A stretch of DNA of 25,211 nucleotides from Selenomonadaceae bacterium (GCA_017390245.1 JAFPCE010000192.1:1-25211); one strand, 5' to 3'; counted from the first letter of the stretch, positions 6,644-15,020 are shown. Notes: generated by a model not told the origin, from the sequence alone. Numbers and translations are program-made.

Positions 6644-8364
6644 TGTTTTCCCTTTTGCTCATTATTGCCATTAAAAAATTTCTTTTCAAATTCCTCTGGT
6701 ATCTCTGGACGGCCAAAGAGGTAGCCCTGGATGGTATCTGCATGGCATATATCACGCAGCAGCTCATATTCCTTTTCCTGCTCCACTCCCTCAATGCAGC
6801 AATGAATGCCTACACTATGGCACAGCTCAATGGTATAGTATACCAGACGGCGGTCAAATTCATTGTTTTCTTCAGTGATGCTCTTGACAAAGGCCCTGTC
6901 AATTTTAACAATATCGCAGGCCAGGTTCTTTAAATATTCTAAAGAGGAGTAGCCAGTGCCAAAGTCATCCATAGCAATACTGATGCCCAGCTTGCGGAAA
7001 TCCTCAAAATATTCATTAATATTTTTCCAGTCAGAAACTACAATGCTTTCTGTCAGCTCAAAAATAATCAAATGAGGTGCTACGTCATATTTTTTCAGTA
7101 CCTCGAAAACGTATTCCTTAAAGCCTGCTTCCTTAATCTGCTCATAGGACAAATTAATGCTGATGCGAATGCCAGGACACTTCTTCTGCCATTCCTTGCA
7201 TTGCCTTACAGCTGTTTCCACAATCCAGCGTCCTACTGGAATAATCATTTTTGTCTCTTCCAGAATTGGCACAAATTCACTTGGTGACACCATGTGCCCC
7301 TTAGGATTCTGCCAGCGCAGCAGCGCCTCTGCACCATAAATATGGTGGGTTCTGGCATCTATCTGCGGCTGATAAAACAGTGTAAAGCCAGCGAAGTTCT
7401 CATTGACGCTGTCCTGCAGAAAATCTCTGGTACGGATAGAACGCAGCCAGCGGTTATACTGCTCCTTAGTAAAAATGCAATTCTGATTTTTGCCAGCCTT
7501 TTTCGCCAGGTCTATAGCCGCCTCTGCATGCTTCAGCAAAATGATATGGTCCTTGCCACTACGTGGGTAAAAGACTGTACCTGCTGAAATAGTACAAAAG
7601 ATACTCCGGCCCTCAATATTATGAGGATGGCAGAATTCCAGCTGTACCTTGCGGAACAGTTCATTAGCTCCCTCTTCATCCATGCCAGGGCATATCATGG
7701 CAAACATATCACTGTCCATCTTATACAGCAATATACCTTGTGGCAATACAGAGGAAATAGCTTTAGCTGCAATCTGCAGCAGCATATCACCAAAACGGCG
7801 GTTATAATATTCATTAACCACCTTAAAATTATCAATACCAAACATCATTAGCGCTCCCTGAGGGTTTTCCACATCCGGCTCAGTCAAAGCAGCCTTAATG
7901 GCACTGGTAAATAAATTTTTGGTCAGCAGTCCCGTCAGAGCATCAGCCTGCACCTGGAAGCCCATTTTCGTAATGCTGCCTACGAAAAGGTTAGGCACAC
8001 CATCACGCCTGTCATAAGACATCTGCCCACGGCAATGCACCCAGATAAAGTTGCCCTTCATATCCATGACACGGTATTTACAGTCATGGAGCTCTGATTC
8101 ACCGGTAAACATCACTTCCATGGATTTTTTGAATTTATCCACATCATCAGGATGAATCAGCGGAATCCAGTAACGGTCCATATCCAGAAATGATTCCCCT
8201 GGCAAACCAAAGTCAGCTACCATATTGGGCGATACCATAACAATATTCTTTTGTATATCAGTTGCAAAGAAATAACTGTCCGATGATTTGCATAGCATGC
8301 GGAAAAAATATTGCAATCTTCTTAAAAGTGAATCATTTGGTATACGGCATTTGCTTTTTATCAT
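6619..8364 (-). CDS. PAS-GGDEF-EAL protein, probable c-di-GMP phosphodiesterase with degenerate GGDEF
   Basis: A 581-residue cytoplasmic protein from the ATG at 8364 (AAGAAGG about 10 bases upstream; TTG codons at 8370 and 8367 are alternatives). A PAS domain occupies about 25-140 (YFFATD... HPDDV... GNFIWVHCRG). A GGDEF-like domain follows (about 140-310), starting DALTGLLTK, but its active-site loop reads DSDMF instead of GG(D/E)EF, so cyclase activity is unlikely. The EAL domain (about 320-570) keeps its catalytic features: AEALLRW, FELTES, DDFGTGYSSLEYLK, VKIDRAFV, IEGVE and QGYLFGRP. The family reading is a c-di-GMP hydrolase gated by a PAS input and perhaps by nucleotide binding in the dead GGDEF domain. 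No signal peptide or membrane segment is seen. It overlaps queF, so both are translated from one message. Confidence 0.92.
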   Translation of the reverse strand: MIKSKCRIPNDSLLRRLQYFFRMLCKSSDSYFFATDIQKNIVMVSPNMVADFGLPGESFLDMDRYWIPLIHPDDVDKFKKSMEVMFTGESELHDCKYRVMDMKGNFIWVHCRGQMSYDRRDGVPNLFVGSITKMGFQVQADALTGLLTKNLFTSAIKAALTEPDVENPQGALMMFGIDNFKVVNEYYNRRFGDMLLQIAAKAISSVLPQGILLYKMDSDMFAMICPGMDEEGANELFRKVQLEFCHPHNIEGRSIFCTISAGTVFYPRSGKDHIILLKHAEAAIDLAKKAGKNQNCIFTKEQYNRWLRSIRTRDFLQDSVNENFAGFTLFYQPQIDARTHHIYGAEALLRWQNPKGHMVSPSEFVPILEETKMIIPVGRWIVETAVRQCKEWQKKCPGIRISINLSYEQIKEAGFKEYVFEVLKKYDVAPHLIIFELTESIVVSDWKNINEYFEDFRKLGISIAMDDFGTGYSSLEYLKNLACDIVKIDRAFVKSITEENNEFDRRLVYYTIELCHSVGIHCCIEGVEQEKEYELLRDICHADTIQGYLFGRPEIPEEFEKKFFNGNNEQKGKQWVEIETK

Positions 8365-8409
8365 CAACAATCAACCTTCTTGGACACATGATAACTATCT
8401 GTTTTTAAT

Positions 8410-8437
8410 ATTATACAAAAAGTTGCATATAATTCAA
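8410..8437 (-). promoter_or_regulatory. Promoter for PAS-GGDEF-EAL-queF operon
   Basis: On the minus strand TTGAAT (8432-8437), 16-base spacer, TATAAT (8410-8415). It lies between the TRAP-operon terminator and the ATG at 8364, giving a leader of about 40 bases. No preQ1-riboswitch-like sequence is seen in this leader. Confidence 0.6.
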
Positions 8438-8450
8438 TAGTCTTTTCCAC

Positions 8451-8495
8451 AAAAAAACAGTTCTTATACTGATATATCAGTACAAGAACTGTTTT
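8451..8495 (-). terminator. Intrinsic terminator of the TAXI-TRAP operon
   Basis: A long stem: AAAACAGTTCTT-a-TACTGAT (8454-8473) pairs with ATCAGTA-c-AAGAACTGTTTT (8476-8495), one internal mismatch and a 2-base centre. On the minus strand it runs into seven T (8451-8457). It begins about 20 bases after the permease stop. Confidence 0.88.
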
Positions 8496-8517
8496 CAGCT
8501 TCTTATTAAGCCTGTGG

Positions 8518-10434
8518 CTAATTCTTAGCACGTTTCTTCTGGAATAATGCAATGACAGCAAAGAGAGCAATACCTGGAATATCTGTTGCCAGACCAGGGA
8601 TAATCATTAAAATACCGCTGATAAATAACAGTAATCTCTCCCATTTGCTGTTTTTAGTTACCAGGAAGCCAATCATGGAGGAGCTTACGCCTACCATGCC
8701 CAGCAGTGCTGTAACAACAGCAAATACCAGGGTAACAGCTGTAGCATTTATCATTAAAAGCTCTGGTGAGAGCACGAAAATGTAAGGTATGATGAAGGCT
8801 GCTATAGCCAGCTTTGATGCATTAAGGCCCGTCAGCAACGGCTTACCGCCACTGATGCCGGATGCCGCATAGGCCGCTAAAGCTACCGGCGGAGTTACGT
8901 CCGCAATAATACCAAAATAGAATACAAACATGTGGGCAGCCAGTACAGGTACACCCATTTGAATCAATGCAGGAGCTGCAATGGTAGAGGTAATAACATA
9001 GTTAGCTGTTGTTGGTACACCCATGCCTAAGATTAAGGAAGCAATCATGGTAAAGAACATGGTTGGCAGCAAATAACCACCAGAGAGTGCCAGCAAACCA
9101 GATGCCAGCTTCAGGCCAACACCAGTCTTGGTTACAACACCGATGATGATACCAGCAGCTGCACAGGCAATTACTACGCCTAATACATTGCGGGCACCAG
9201 TTTCCAAACCATGTACAATCTCAATTGGCTTCATGCGGGTATTTTTACGCAGAGCAGATGCCACAATGGAAAGCACAATGGCTACCAGTGCTGCACGCAT
9301 TGGGGTAAAACCAGTAACTAACAGATAAACAATGACTACCAGAGGAATAGCCAGGTGGCCTCTTTCCTTGAAGATAACCCAGGCCTTTGGCAACTGATCT
9401 CTTGGAATACCCTTCAGATTGGAAAATCTTGCTTCTAAATGTACACCCAGCAAAACACCTGCAAAATACAAAATAGCAGGAATAACTGCTGCCGCCACAA
9501 TATCAATATATGGCACACCAACGAATTCTGCCATCAAAAAGGCTGCCGCACCCATTACTGGTGGCATCAGCTGTCCGCCTGTGGAGGATGCTGCCTCAAC
9601 TGCACCAGCAAATTCCTTGCGATAGCCCAGCTTCTTCATCATTGGAATGGTAAAGGAACCAGTACCTGCTACGTTAGCAACAGAGGAACCAGATACAGTC
9701 CCCATGAAGGCACTGGAGATAACGGCAACCTTGGCAGGGCCGCCACGAGCCCAGCCTGCCAGTGCATTGGCAATATCAATAAAGAATTTGCCTAAGCCGG
9801 TGGACTCCAGATATGCACCAAATAAAATAAACAGGAAAATAAAGGTAGAAGATACTCCCAGAGGAATACCAAAAATACCCTCAGTAGTAAAGTAAAGATG
9901 ACCAATCAGCTGCTCAGGTGTTAAGCCTCTGTGAGCTAAAACACCAGGCATGTACGGACCAGCAAATGCGTAGGCTATAAATACCAGCACTACCACTACC
10001 ATTGGAATACCAACCACACGACGGGTTGCTTCAATAACCAGCAGCACGCCGATTACACCCATGATAACATCCGGGGTAGTCATAATACCAGAACGCATAA
10101 CCAGCTCATTATACATGATACAGATATAAGCTGGTGCTGCTGCACCTAAAATTGCCAGAATCAGATCTACAGGATGCAGCTTAGTTCTAGACCAGGATTT
10201 TCTGCTTGGATATAAAAGATAAGATAATGCCAGGGCAAATCCTAAGTGCACTGCTCTCTGCAGATGGGCATCTAATACACCGAAAATAGCGGTATACAAT
10301 TGGAAAATTGAAAATGTAATTGCTATAGCAGACACGACCTTAGCCATGATACCTGTATAATTCATGGTATCTGACTCGCGGTCATATTTCTTCAGGACTT
10401 CTTCTGCTAAAGCCTTGTCCTCATCTAAAGCCAT
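8518..10434 (-). CDS. TRAP transporter fused permease (4TM/12TM type, TAXI system)
   Basis: A 638-residue integral membrane protein combining the small (DctQ-like) and large (DctM-like) TRAP permease parts, as is usual in TAXI-TRAP systems. The first about 120 residues carry several membrane helices. The large DctM-type part carries GSSVANVAGTGSFTIPMMKK, the STGGQLMPPVMGAAAFLMAE segment and the C-terminal signature GMGVPTTANYVITSTIAAP with ADVTPPVALAAYAASGISGG. TRAP carriers import organic acids or similar solutes with sodium; the substrate is not evident. The ATG start has GGAGGG six bases upstream. It is the last gene of the unit: TAXI receptor, DUF1850 protein, fused permease, then terminator. 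Confidence 0.94.
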   Translation of the reverse strand: MALDEDKALAEEVLKKYDRESDTMNYTGIMAKVVSAIAITFSIFQLYTAIFGVLDAHLQRAVHLGFALALSYLLYPSRKSWSRTKLHPVDLILAILGAAAPAYICIMYNELVMRSGIMTTPDVIMGVIGVLLVIEATRRVVGIPMVVVVLVFIAYAFAGPYMPGVLAHRGLTPEQLIGHLYFTTEGIFGIPLGVSSTFIFLFILFGAYLESTGLGKFFIDIANALAGWARGGPAKVAVISSAFMGTVSGSSVANVAGTGSFTIPMMKKLGYRKEFAGAVEAASSTGGQLMPPVMGAAAFLMAEFVGVPYIDIVAAAVIPAILYFAGVLLGVHLEARFSNLKGIPRDQLPKAWVIFKERGHLAIPLVVIVYLLVTGFTPMRAALVAIVLSIVASALRKNTRMKPIEIVHGLETGARNVLGVVIACAAAGIIIGVVTKTGVGLKLASGLLALSGGYLLPTMFFTMIASLILGMGVPTTANYVITSTIAAPALIQMGVPVLAAHMFVFYFGIIADVTPPVALAAYAASGISGGKPLLTGLNASKLAIAAFIIPYIFVLSPELLMINATAVTLVFAVVTALLGMVGVSSSMIGFLVTKNSKWERLLLFISGILMIIPGLATDIPGIALFAVIALFQKKRAKN

Positions 10435-10464
10435 TGAGTTCCCTCCAAATCATTATTGTACTAA

Positions 10465-10956
10465 TTACCATAAATATTTAAACATACGATAATGTGGTGC
10501 AATATATATATCAATCCGGCTGCCAGGAGCATAGCTCTCATAAAGCCGGTATTCAGAACCATCTATGGTGACCGTCAGCTTTGTACCTATACCAGTCCTC
10601 AGACTGAGATTAGGAAAATGGCGGTCCATGTTATCCATGATAAAATAATCTCCCTCAGGCCGGAAGTTGCCATCGCTTTCCATAAAGGGCAGGCCTACTC
10701 CAAAGGAGCGATAGCGGGTAGACTGCAAAACTATATCCTCTGCCGCTTTTCCCACCACCAGGTATTCTTCCACTGGTGTTTTTTGTACGGAATGAATAAA
10801 TTTAATATCAAAGGGCAAATCTGCCTTGGCAGGCACAGCTGTAATAATCACACCTGATGCTTCCATGTACAGATATGGCCTTGTTCCCCACCAGCCTGCT
10901 GCAGCTGCCAGCACAATCACCAGCAGTATACAGCATAATTTAATTGCTTTGTTCAT
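10465..10956 (-). CDS. DUF1850 protein of TAXI-TRAP system
   Basis: A 163-residue protein from the ATG at 10956 (a TTG at 10965 would add three residues). It has an N-terminal membrane segment (about 6-24, signal anchor or uncleaved signal) and an exported domain with the DUF1850 marks: FDIKFIHSVQKTPVEEYLVV, the ESDGNF region and a GSRIDIYIAPHY tail. DUF1850 proteins are repeatedly encoded between TAXI receptors and fused TRAP permeases; their role is unknown, perhaps as a small accessory subunit. No Shine-Dalgarno sequence is visible before either start, which is unusual among its neighbours, and a folded RNA element lies directly upstream. Confidence 0.82.
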   Translation of the reverse strand: MNKAIKLCCILLVIVLAAAAGWWGTRPYLYMEASGVIITAVPAKADLPFDIKFIHSVQKTPVEEYLVVGKAAEDIVLQSTRYRSFGVGLPFMESDGNFRPEGDYFIMDNMDRHFPNLSLRTGIGTKLTVTIDGSEYRLYESYAPGSRIDIYIAPHYRMFKYLW

Positions 10957-10961
10957 AATAA

Positions 10962-11041
10962 ACAAAAGGGACTGTATCAGAGCGAAGCATTCAACCTGCT
11001 CCTGAAAACGTCCGTCTTTGGACGACTCTGCCTACAGCCCC
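10962..11041 (-). ncRNA. Branched RNA element with terminator-like end between TAXI receptor and DUF1850 genes
   Basis: On the minus strand the transcript can fold into a three-way structure. The outer stem pairs 10968-10976 with 11033-11041 (9 bp, one G-U). A second stem pairs CAGAG (11026-11030) with CTCTG (10978-10982). Two inner hairpins follow: CGTCC/GGACG (11009-11013 with 11020-11024) and GAGCA/TGCTTC (10997-11001 with 10984-10989). The outer stem is followed by TTTTGTTTATT, as in an intrinsic terminator. Likely roles are partial termination or 3' protection of the receptor message, giving more receptor than permease. A MITE-like repeat is the alternative. Confidence 0.5.
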
Positions 11042-11074
11042 TCAATTTCCTTTCAGAATTGTTCCTTAAGGTTA

Positions 11075-12022
11075 TTACTCCTTAAAGAATTTCTCAGCAC
11101 CTGCATTCATAGTAATAGGCATACCTTCCATTGCCTTTTCCTTGGTAATGAACTTACCAACAGCATGAGCTGCCTTAATTCTATCTAAGTTGCTGAACAA
11201 TGCCTTGGTAATATCATAACCAAGCTTATCATCAATCTTGTCAGTGCATACTAACATAGCCATTACAGATACAGCTGGAACCTCATCAGCGAAGTCACCA
11301 TAAGTCTTACCAGGAATAACTACCTTGGTGTAATATGGATACTTAGCAATCAGCTTATCAGCATGCTCTGCATCAACGCCTAACAGGCGAACTGCATTCT
11401 GGGAAGCAATATCCTGTACAGCTGCAGTAGGATAACCAGCAGTTAAGAAAGCTGCATCAACGTTACCATCCTTCAAAGCACTTGCTGCCTCACCGAAGGA
11501 CAGGAACTGCTCATCAATATCATCATAGGTAATGCCATAAGCCTCTAATATCTGACGGGCATTTGCCTCTGCACCAGAACCTGCAGCACCAACAGCTACA
11601 CGTTTGCCCTTTAAGGAAGCAATGTCCTTAATACCGCTGCTCTGGAGAGTTACAATCTGGCAAGTCTCAGGATAGAGAGTTGCAATACCGCGCAGGTTCT
11701 CAATTTTCTTATCCTTAAACATCTCAATGCCATTAGCAGCATAATAGGTAATATCATTCTGAACGATGGCTAAATCTACAGAGCCTTCCTTCAGCATGTT
11801 AATGTTGGCTACAGTTGCACCAGTACTCTGTGCACTGGCATTCATATTAGGAATCTCCTTGTTCAGGATTTCCGCCATAGCACCACCAATTGGATAGTAA
11901 GTACCTGCAGTACCACCAGTAGCAATATTTAAGAATTTATTGCCGCCGCCGCAGCCTGCTAATGCAGCAATGACTACTACCAGCATTACACTTAACAAAG
12001 ACAATTTACTAAACAGTTTCAT
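11075..12022 (-). CDS. TAXI-family TRAP solute-binding lipoprotein
   Basis: A 315-residue protein from the ATG at 12022, preceded by GGGGGAT about 7 bases upstream; an earlier start at 12079 would overlap the promoter. The signal peptide ends in a lipobox LAGC with Cys24, so it is expected to be lipid-anchored outside the cytoplasmic membrane. The mature protein starts with the family signature IATGGTAGTYYPIGGAMAEIL and continues with a type II periplasmic-binding fold (VAVGAAGSGAEANARQILEAYGI; AAFLTAGYPTAAVQDIA). TAXI receptors feed fused TRAP permeases; glutamate and alpha-ketoglutarate are examples of known substrates, but nothing here fixes the ligand. First gene of the receptor-DUF1850-permease operon. 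Confidence 0.94.
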   Translation of the reverse strand: MKLFSKLSLLSVMLVVVIAALAGCGGGNKFLNIATGGTAGTYYPIGGAMAEILNKEIPNMNASAQSTGATVANINMLKEGSVDLAIVQNDITYYAANGIEMFKDKKIENLRGIATLYPETCQIVTLQSSGIKDIASLKGKRVAVGAAGSGAEANARQILEAYGITYDDIDEQFLSFGEAASALKDGNVDAAFLTAGYPTAAVQDIASQNAVRLLGVDAEHADKLIAKYPYYTKVVIPGKTYGDFADEVPAVSVMAMLVCTDKIDDKLGYDITKALFSNLDRIKAAHAVGKFITKEKAMEGMPITMNAGAEKFFKE

Positions 12023-12084
12023 ATGACATCCCCCTTGCTTACATTCATCCATTAATAATATAACAAATGTATATAACATATAAC

Positions 12085-12093
12085 ATTATAGCA
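12085..12093 (-). promoter_or_regulatory. Extended -10 promoter for TAXI-TRAP operon
   Basis: On the minus strand TGCTATAAT, a perfect -10 (12085-12090) with the TG extension. No good -35 is found 16-18 bases upstream. The predicted start near 12078 gives a leader of about 55 bases with repeated TTATAT. I see no clear terminator for tcdA between 12094 and 12173. Confidence 0.5.
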
Positions 12094-12173
12094 TAACTTC
12101 AAAAATATACTACTGTTTTTTTAGATTTTCTGTAAAAATACTGTATACCTGTCTTACATGAATGAACAAAGCT

Positions 12174-12905
12174 TTACACAGCAAATGCACACAAATCCTT
12201 AACGACCTCGCTGGCTATAATCAGTCCTGCCACTGACGGTACAAAGGCAACACTGCCTACCGTTGGCCTGTCACCTGCTGCATCCTCACGAAATTCCTCA
12301 GGAATTGGCTGGTGCTCCAAAGGCTTTTCTTTGGAGTAAACCACCTTCAGCTTCTTGATACCAGCCTTTTTCAATCTCTGGCGCATGACTCTTGCCAGAG
12401 GACACACTGTAGTTTTGTAAATATCTGCGACCTCCAGCTCCGCTGGGTTAAGCTTGTTGCCAGTGCCCATACTGCTGATAATAGGTATATTTCGTTCCTG
12501 GGCCTGCTGTATTAAATCAATTTTGGACGCTACTGAATCAATAGCGTCCACTAAATAATCAATATGGCCGAGAGTAAAAACCTCTCTGTTTTCTGCACTA
12601 TAAAAGCTGTTTAATACCTGAACCTCAGCTAAAGGGTTAATATCCATGATACGCTGTGCCATAAGTTCAGTTTTTGCTTTTCCCACCGTATGTGAATTAG
12701 CATGGAGCTGCCGGTTAATGTTGGTGATGCTGACAGTGTCATTGTCCACCAGTATGAAATGGCCAATACCACTCCTGGCCAGTGCTTCTGTCACGTAGGA
12801 GCCCACACCGCCAATACCAAATACAGCCACGCGGCTGCCAGCCAGTTTTTCCATACCAGCCTCACCTAACAGCAGGCCGGTTCTAGCAAATCTTTCCTGC
12901 ATCAT
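12174..12905 (-). CDS. tcdA: TcdA-like tRNA t6A dehydratase (ThiF/E1 family)
   Basis: A 243-residue protein with the E1/ThiF adenylating fold: GIGGVGS nucleotide loop at 30-36, Asp54 and Asp56 in LVDNDTVSITNINRQ, and the later CPLARVMRQRLKK segment typical of TcdA (CsdL/YgdL). TcdA cyclises N6-threonylcarbamoyladenosine to its hydantoin form at position 37 of ANN-decoding tRNAs, using ATP. The first ATG (12905) shares one base with the ftsZ stop (TAATG), and AAGAAGGA lies just upstream; a second ATG follows directly. Tight coupling to the FtsZ-like gene suggests co-translation. A ThiF-family enzyme of other function is possible but the length and the CPLARVMR block favour TcdA. Confidence 0.85.
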   Translation of the reverse strand: MMQERFARTGLLLGEAGMEKLAGSRVAVFGIGGVGSYVTEALARSGIGHFILVDNDTVSITNINRQLHANSHTVGKAKTELMAQRIMDINPLAEVQVLNSFYSAENREVFTLGHIDYLVDAIDSVASKIDLIQQAQERNIPIISSMGTGNKLNPAELEVADIYKTTVCPLARVMRQRLKKAGIKKLKVVYSKEKPLEHQPIPEEFREDAAGDRPTVGSVAFVPSVAGLIIASEVVKDLCAFAV

Positions 12906-14071
12906 TAATCCTTCTTAGTGAAATCAGTAGAAAATCTATTAACTGCTGATTCAGGCCGCTTCATAAAGCCAAAGATATCTGGTTCATTGGAAGCTGGCAC
13001 TGGCTGATTCTGATTTTCATAAAGTAAGGGAGCAGCTGTTGCAGGCCGGGCAGTTTTACCACCGCCAAACTGGATTGGGGCAATACCACTTTTAGCCTCT
13101 GCCAGAACCTGAGGATCAAAGTCGGTAGCAATTACAGTTGCTCTTACCTTCCCCTCCAGCTTAGGATCCTGAACCAAACCGAAAATATTGTTAACATCAG
13201 GATGTGTATTTTCACACAGGAACATATTAGCTTCAGCTATATCCTCTAAAGCCAGCTTATTGGTACTGGTAATGTTGAAGATAACGCCACGGGCGCCCTT
13301 AATGGAGGTATCAATCAAAGGACTGTTAATAGCTTCCTTCAGTGCCTGCAGTGCATTATCAGCCACACTTGTTCCCATGATAGCTTCGCTATCCCTGCCT
13401 TGCCTGAAAATGGTAGTAACATCAGCAAAGTCAACATTTACATAGCCTGTAGTTTCAATCATTTCTACAATGCTGCTGATGGACTGGCGCAATACCTCAT
13501 CTACCATCAGAAAGGTTTCACCCACAGATATGTGGCTAAACTCTGGCAATCGCTGAATATTATCGTTATTAACCACTACCAGAGCATCCATATTCTGGCG
13601 CAGCAATTCTACACCTGCCTGTGCAGTAGTAGTTTTTCTCTCACCCTCATGAGAAAATGGCATAGTTACCATGCCCACAGTCAGTATTCCCATATCATGG
13701 GCAATCTTAGCTACAACAGGAGTTGCACCTGTACCTACACCCTTGCCCATGCCTGCAGTAAGGAAGACAAGATCTGCCCCAGCCACTGCCTGGGCAATTG
13801 CTTCCTTATCTTCAATAGCAGCATCCTGGCCCTTCTTGACATCACCGCCAGTGCCACGGCCTCTGGTAACTGCAGTGCCAATTAAGAGGGCTGGAATCCC
13901 CTCTGCATCTAAAAGCTTAAGCTGTCTTACATCGGTATTAACAGCCAGCAGCTGGCTTTTATCAAAACCATCATTTGCTAATCTGCGCAAGATATTGTTG
14001 CCACCGCCGCCAACACCTATAATCTTAATTTTAATATAAGCACTCTGAATGGCGTCCTGTGTTTCGCTCAT
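12905..14071 (-). CDS. ftsZ: Divergent FtsZ (tubulin-like GTPase)
   Basis: A 388-residue protein from the ATG at 14071, which has AAAGGAGG eight bases upstream (a start at 14098 lacks this). The FtsZ fold is clear: IKIIGVGGGGNN (15-26), LLAVNTDVRQL, the tubulin signature region (107-116), PFSHEGERK, and the T7-loop NVDFADV (212-218) with the catalytic aspartates. The signature reads GMGKGVGTGA rather than the nearly universal GMGGGTGTGA, and the usual IPND is VNND. The C-terminal linker ends in EPDIFGFMKR (363-372), which resembles the conserved C-terminal peptide binding FtsA/SepF, then a 16-residue tail. FtsZ polymerises into the division ring. There is no ftsA, ftsQ or mur gene here, so it is outside the division cluster and may be a second FtsZ. 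Whether it is the main one cannot be told. Confidence 0.88.
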   Translation of the reverse strand: MSETQDAIQSAYIKIKIIGVGGGGNNILRRLANDGFDKSQLLAVNTDVRQLKLLDAEGIPALLIGTAVTRGRGTGGDVKKGQDAAIEDKEAIAQAVAGADLVFLTAGMGKGVGTGATPVVAKIAHDMGILTVGMVTMPFSHEGERKTTTAQAGVELLRQNMDALVVVNNDNIQRLPEFSHISVGETFLMVDEVLRQSISSIVEMIETTGYVNVDFADVTTIFRQGRDSEAIMGTSVADNALQALKEAINSPLIDTSIKGARGVIFNITSTNKLALEDIAEANMFLCENTHPDVNNIFGLVQDPKLEGKVRATVIATDFDPQVLAEAKSGIAPIQFGGGKTARPATAAPLLYENQNQPVPASNEPDIFGFMKRPESAVNRFSTDFTKKD

Positions 14072-14109
14072 TAACTGCGCCTCCTTTATATTAAGCATTG
14101 ATTCTATCC

Positions 14110-14994
14110 TTATGCCTGTATTCTCCGTTTTTTCATTATAACCCCTGCCTGAGTAATCAGCATGCCTACCAGCATCAGTACGCAGCCCATTATTTCTACA
14201 CCAGACATCTGCTCATTGAGAATGAGCCATCCGCCCAGAGCACCAAATACGGACTCAAGGCTCATAATAACAGCTGCCGTAGCCGGTTCTGCTGTCTTTT
14301 GTCCTACAATTTGCAGCGTAAAGGCAATGCCTGATGACATAACTGCTGCATACAGTATAGGTATAGCAGCTCCCGCAATTGACTCCCAGGCTACTGTTTC
14401 AATGGCAAAGGCAAATATGGTATTGAGAATTGCACACATGCCCAGCTGGGCTGCTGAAATCTCAATATTATCTGCCATCCCTGCATACTTATCAATAAAC
14501 AGTATATGTATAGCCCAGAAAACTGAGCAGATAAATGCCAGAACATCACCAAAATTCAGGCTAAAATCACCTTTTACTGAAAGGCAATACAAACCTGTCA
14601 CTGCTACCACAGCTCCCAGCCAGTTTTCCAGCCGTATTTTTTTACCAATCAGCATAGCCAGCAACGGTACAAAAATAATGTAAAGACAGGTTATAAAAGC
14701 TGTTTTCCCCGCAGTAGTATATAGCAAAGCTATCTGCTGTACACCTGATGCCACAAACATAATGCAGCCAGCACCCAGTCCAATTTTCCAGCCTGGGTAA
14801 TACACCTGGTTCTCCTTAGCCTTTTTTCGCTGCTTGCTAAAAGCTGCCCAAATCAGAAGAACTACGAAAAAGCCTATAATATACCTTCCCATGCCATAAG
14901 TAAAGGGACCAATATTGTCCATACCTACCAGCTGGGCCACAAAGGTTGTTCCCCACAGGAAGGATGCTAACAAAAGACACAAACTACCGCGCAA
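14110..14994 (-). CDS. EamA/DMT-family membrane transporter
   Basis: A 294-residue membrane protein with about ten hydrophobic segments in two EamA repeats; the first begins LLLASFLWGTTFVAQ and the second AFICSVFWAIHILFIDKYAG. DMT/EamA proteins are usually exporters or exchangers of metabolites such as amino acids; no substrate can be named. The start is taken as the TTG at 14994 because AAAGGAG lies 7 bases upstream. The ATG at 15018 lies only 2 bases downstream of a TATAAT box, and has no ribosome site. It is 38 bases upstream of ftsZ with no terminator between, so it is the first gene of an eamA-ftsZ-tcdA operon. Confidence 0.85.
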   Translation of the reverse strand: MRGSLCLLLASFLWGTTFVAQLVGMDNIGPFTYGMGRYIIGFFVVLLIWAAFSKQRKKAKENQVYYPGWKIGLGAGCIMFVASGVQQIALLYTTAGKTAFITCLYIIFVPLLAMLIGKKIRLENWLGAVVAVTGLYCLSVKGDFSLNFGDVLAFICSVFWAIHILFIDKYAGMADNIEISAAQLGMCAILNTIFAFAIETVAWESIAGAAIPILYAAVMSSGIAFTLQIVGQKTAEPATAAVIMSLESVFGALGGWLILNEQMSGVEIMGCVLMLVGMLITQAGVIMKKRRIQA

Positions 14995-15020
14995 AAAATC
15001 ACTCCTTTTTATCCACATAG

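Noticed and set aside
8371..8450. Possible preQ1 riboswitch upstream of the queF operon
   Set aside because: The leader is short and AT-rich with no hairpin and A-rich tail of the preQ1 type; only a promoter is supported.
9439..9795. Plus-strand open frame inside the TRAP permease gene
   Set aside because: Its product is Cys/His/Trp-rich without recognisable motifs and lies opposite conserved permease sequence.
13400..13885. A 161-codon plus-strand open frame across ftsZ
   Set aside because: It is antisense to a clearly coding gene, has a low-complexity Ser/His/Tyr composition and no family signature; a codon-bias shadow.
14995..15018. Longer start of the EamA transporter at the ATG at 15018
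   Set aside because: It overlaps the expected transcription start just after TATAAT and has no ribosome site, whereas AAAGGAG is ideally placed for the TTG at 14994.
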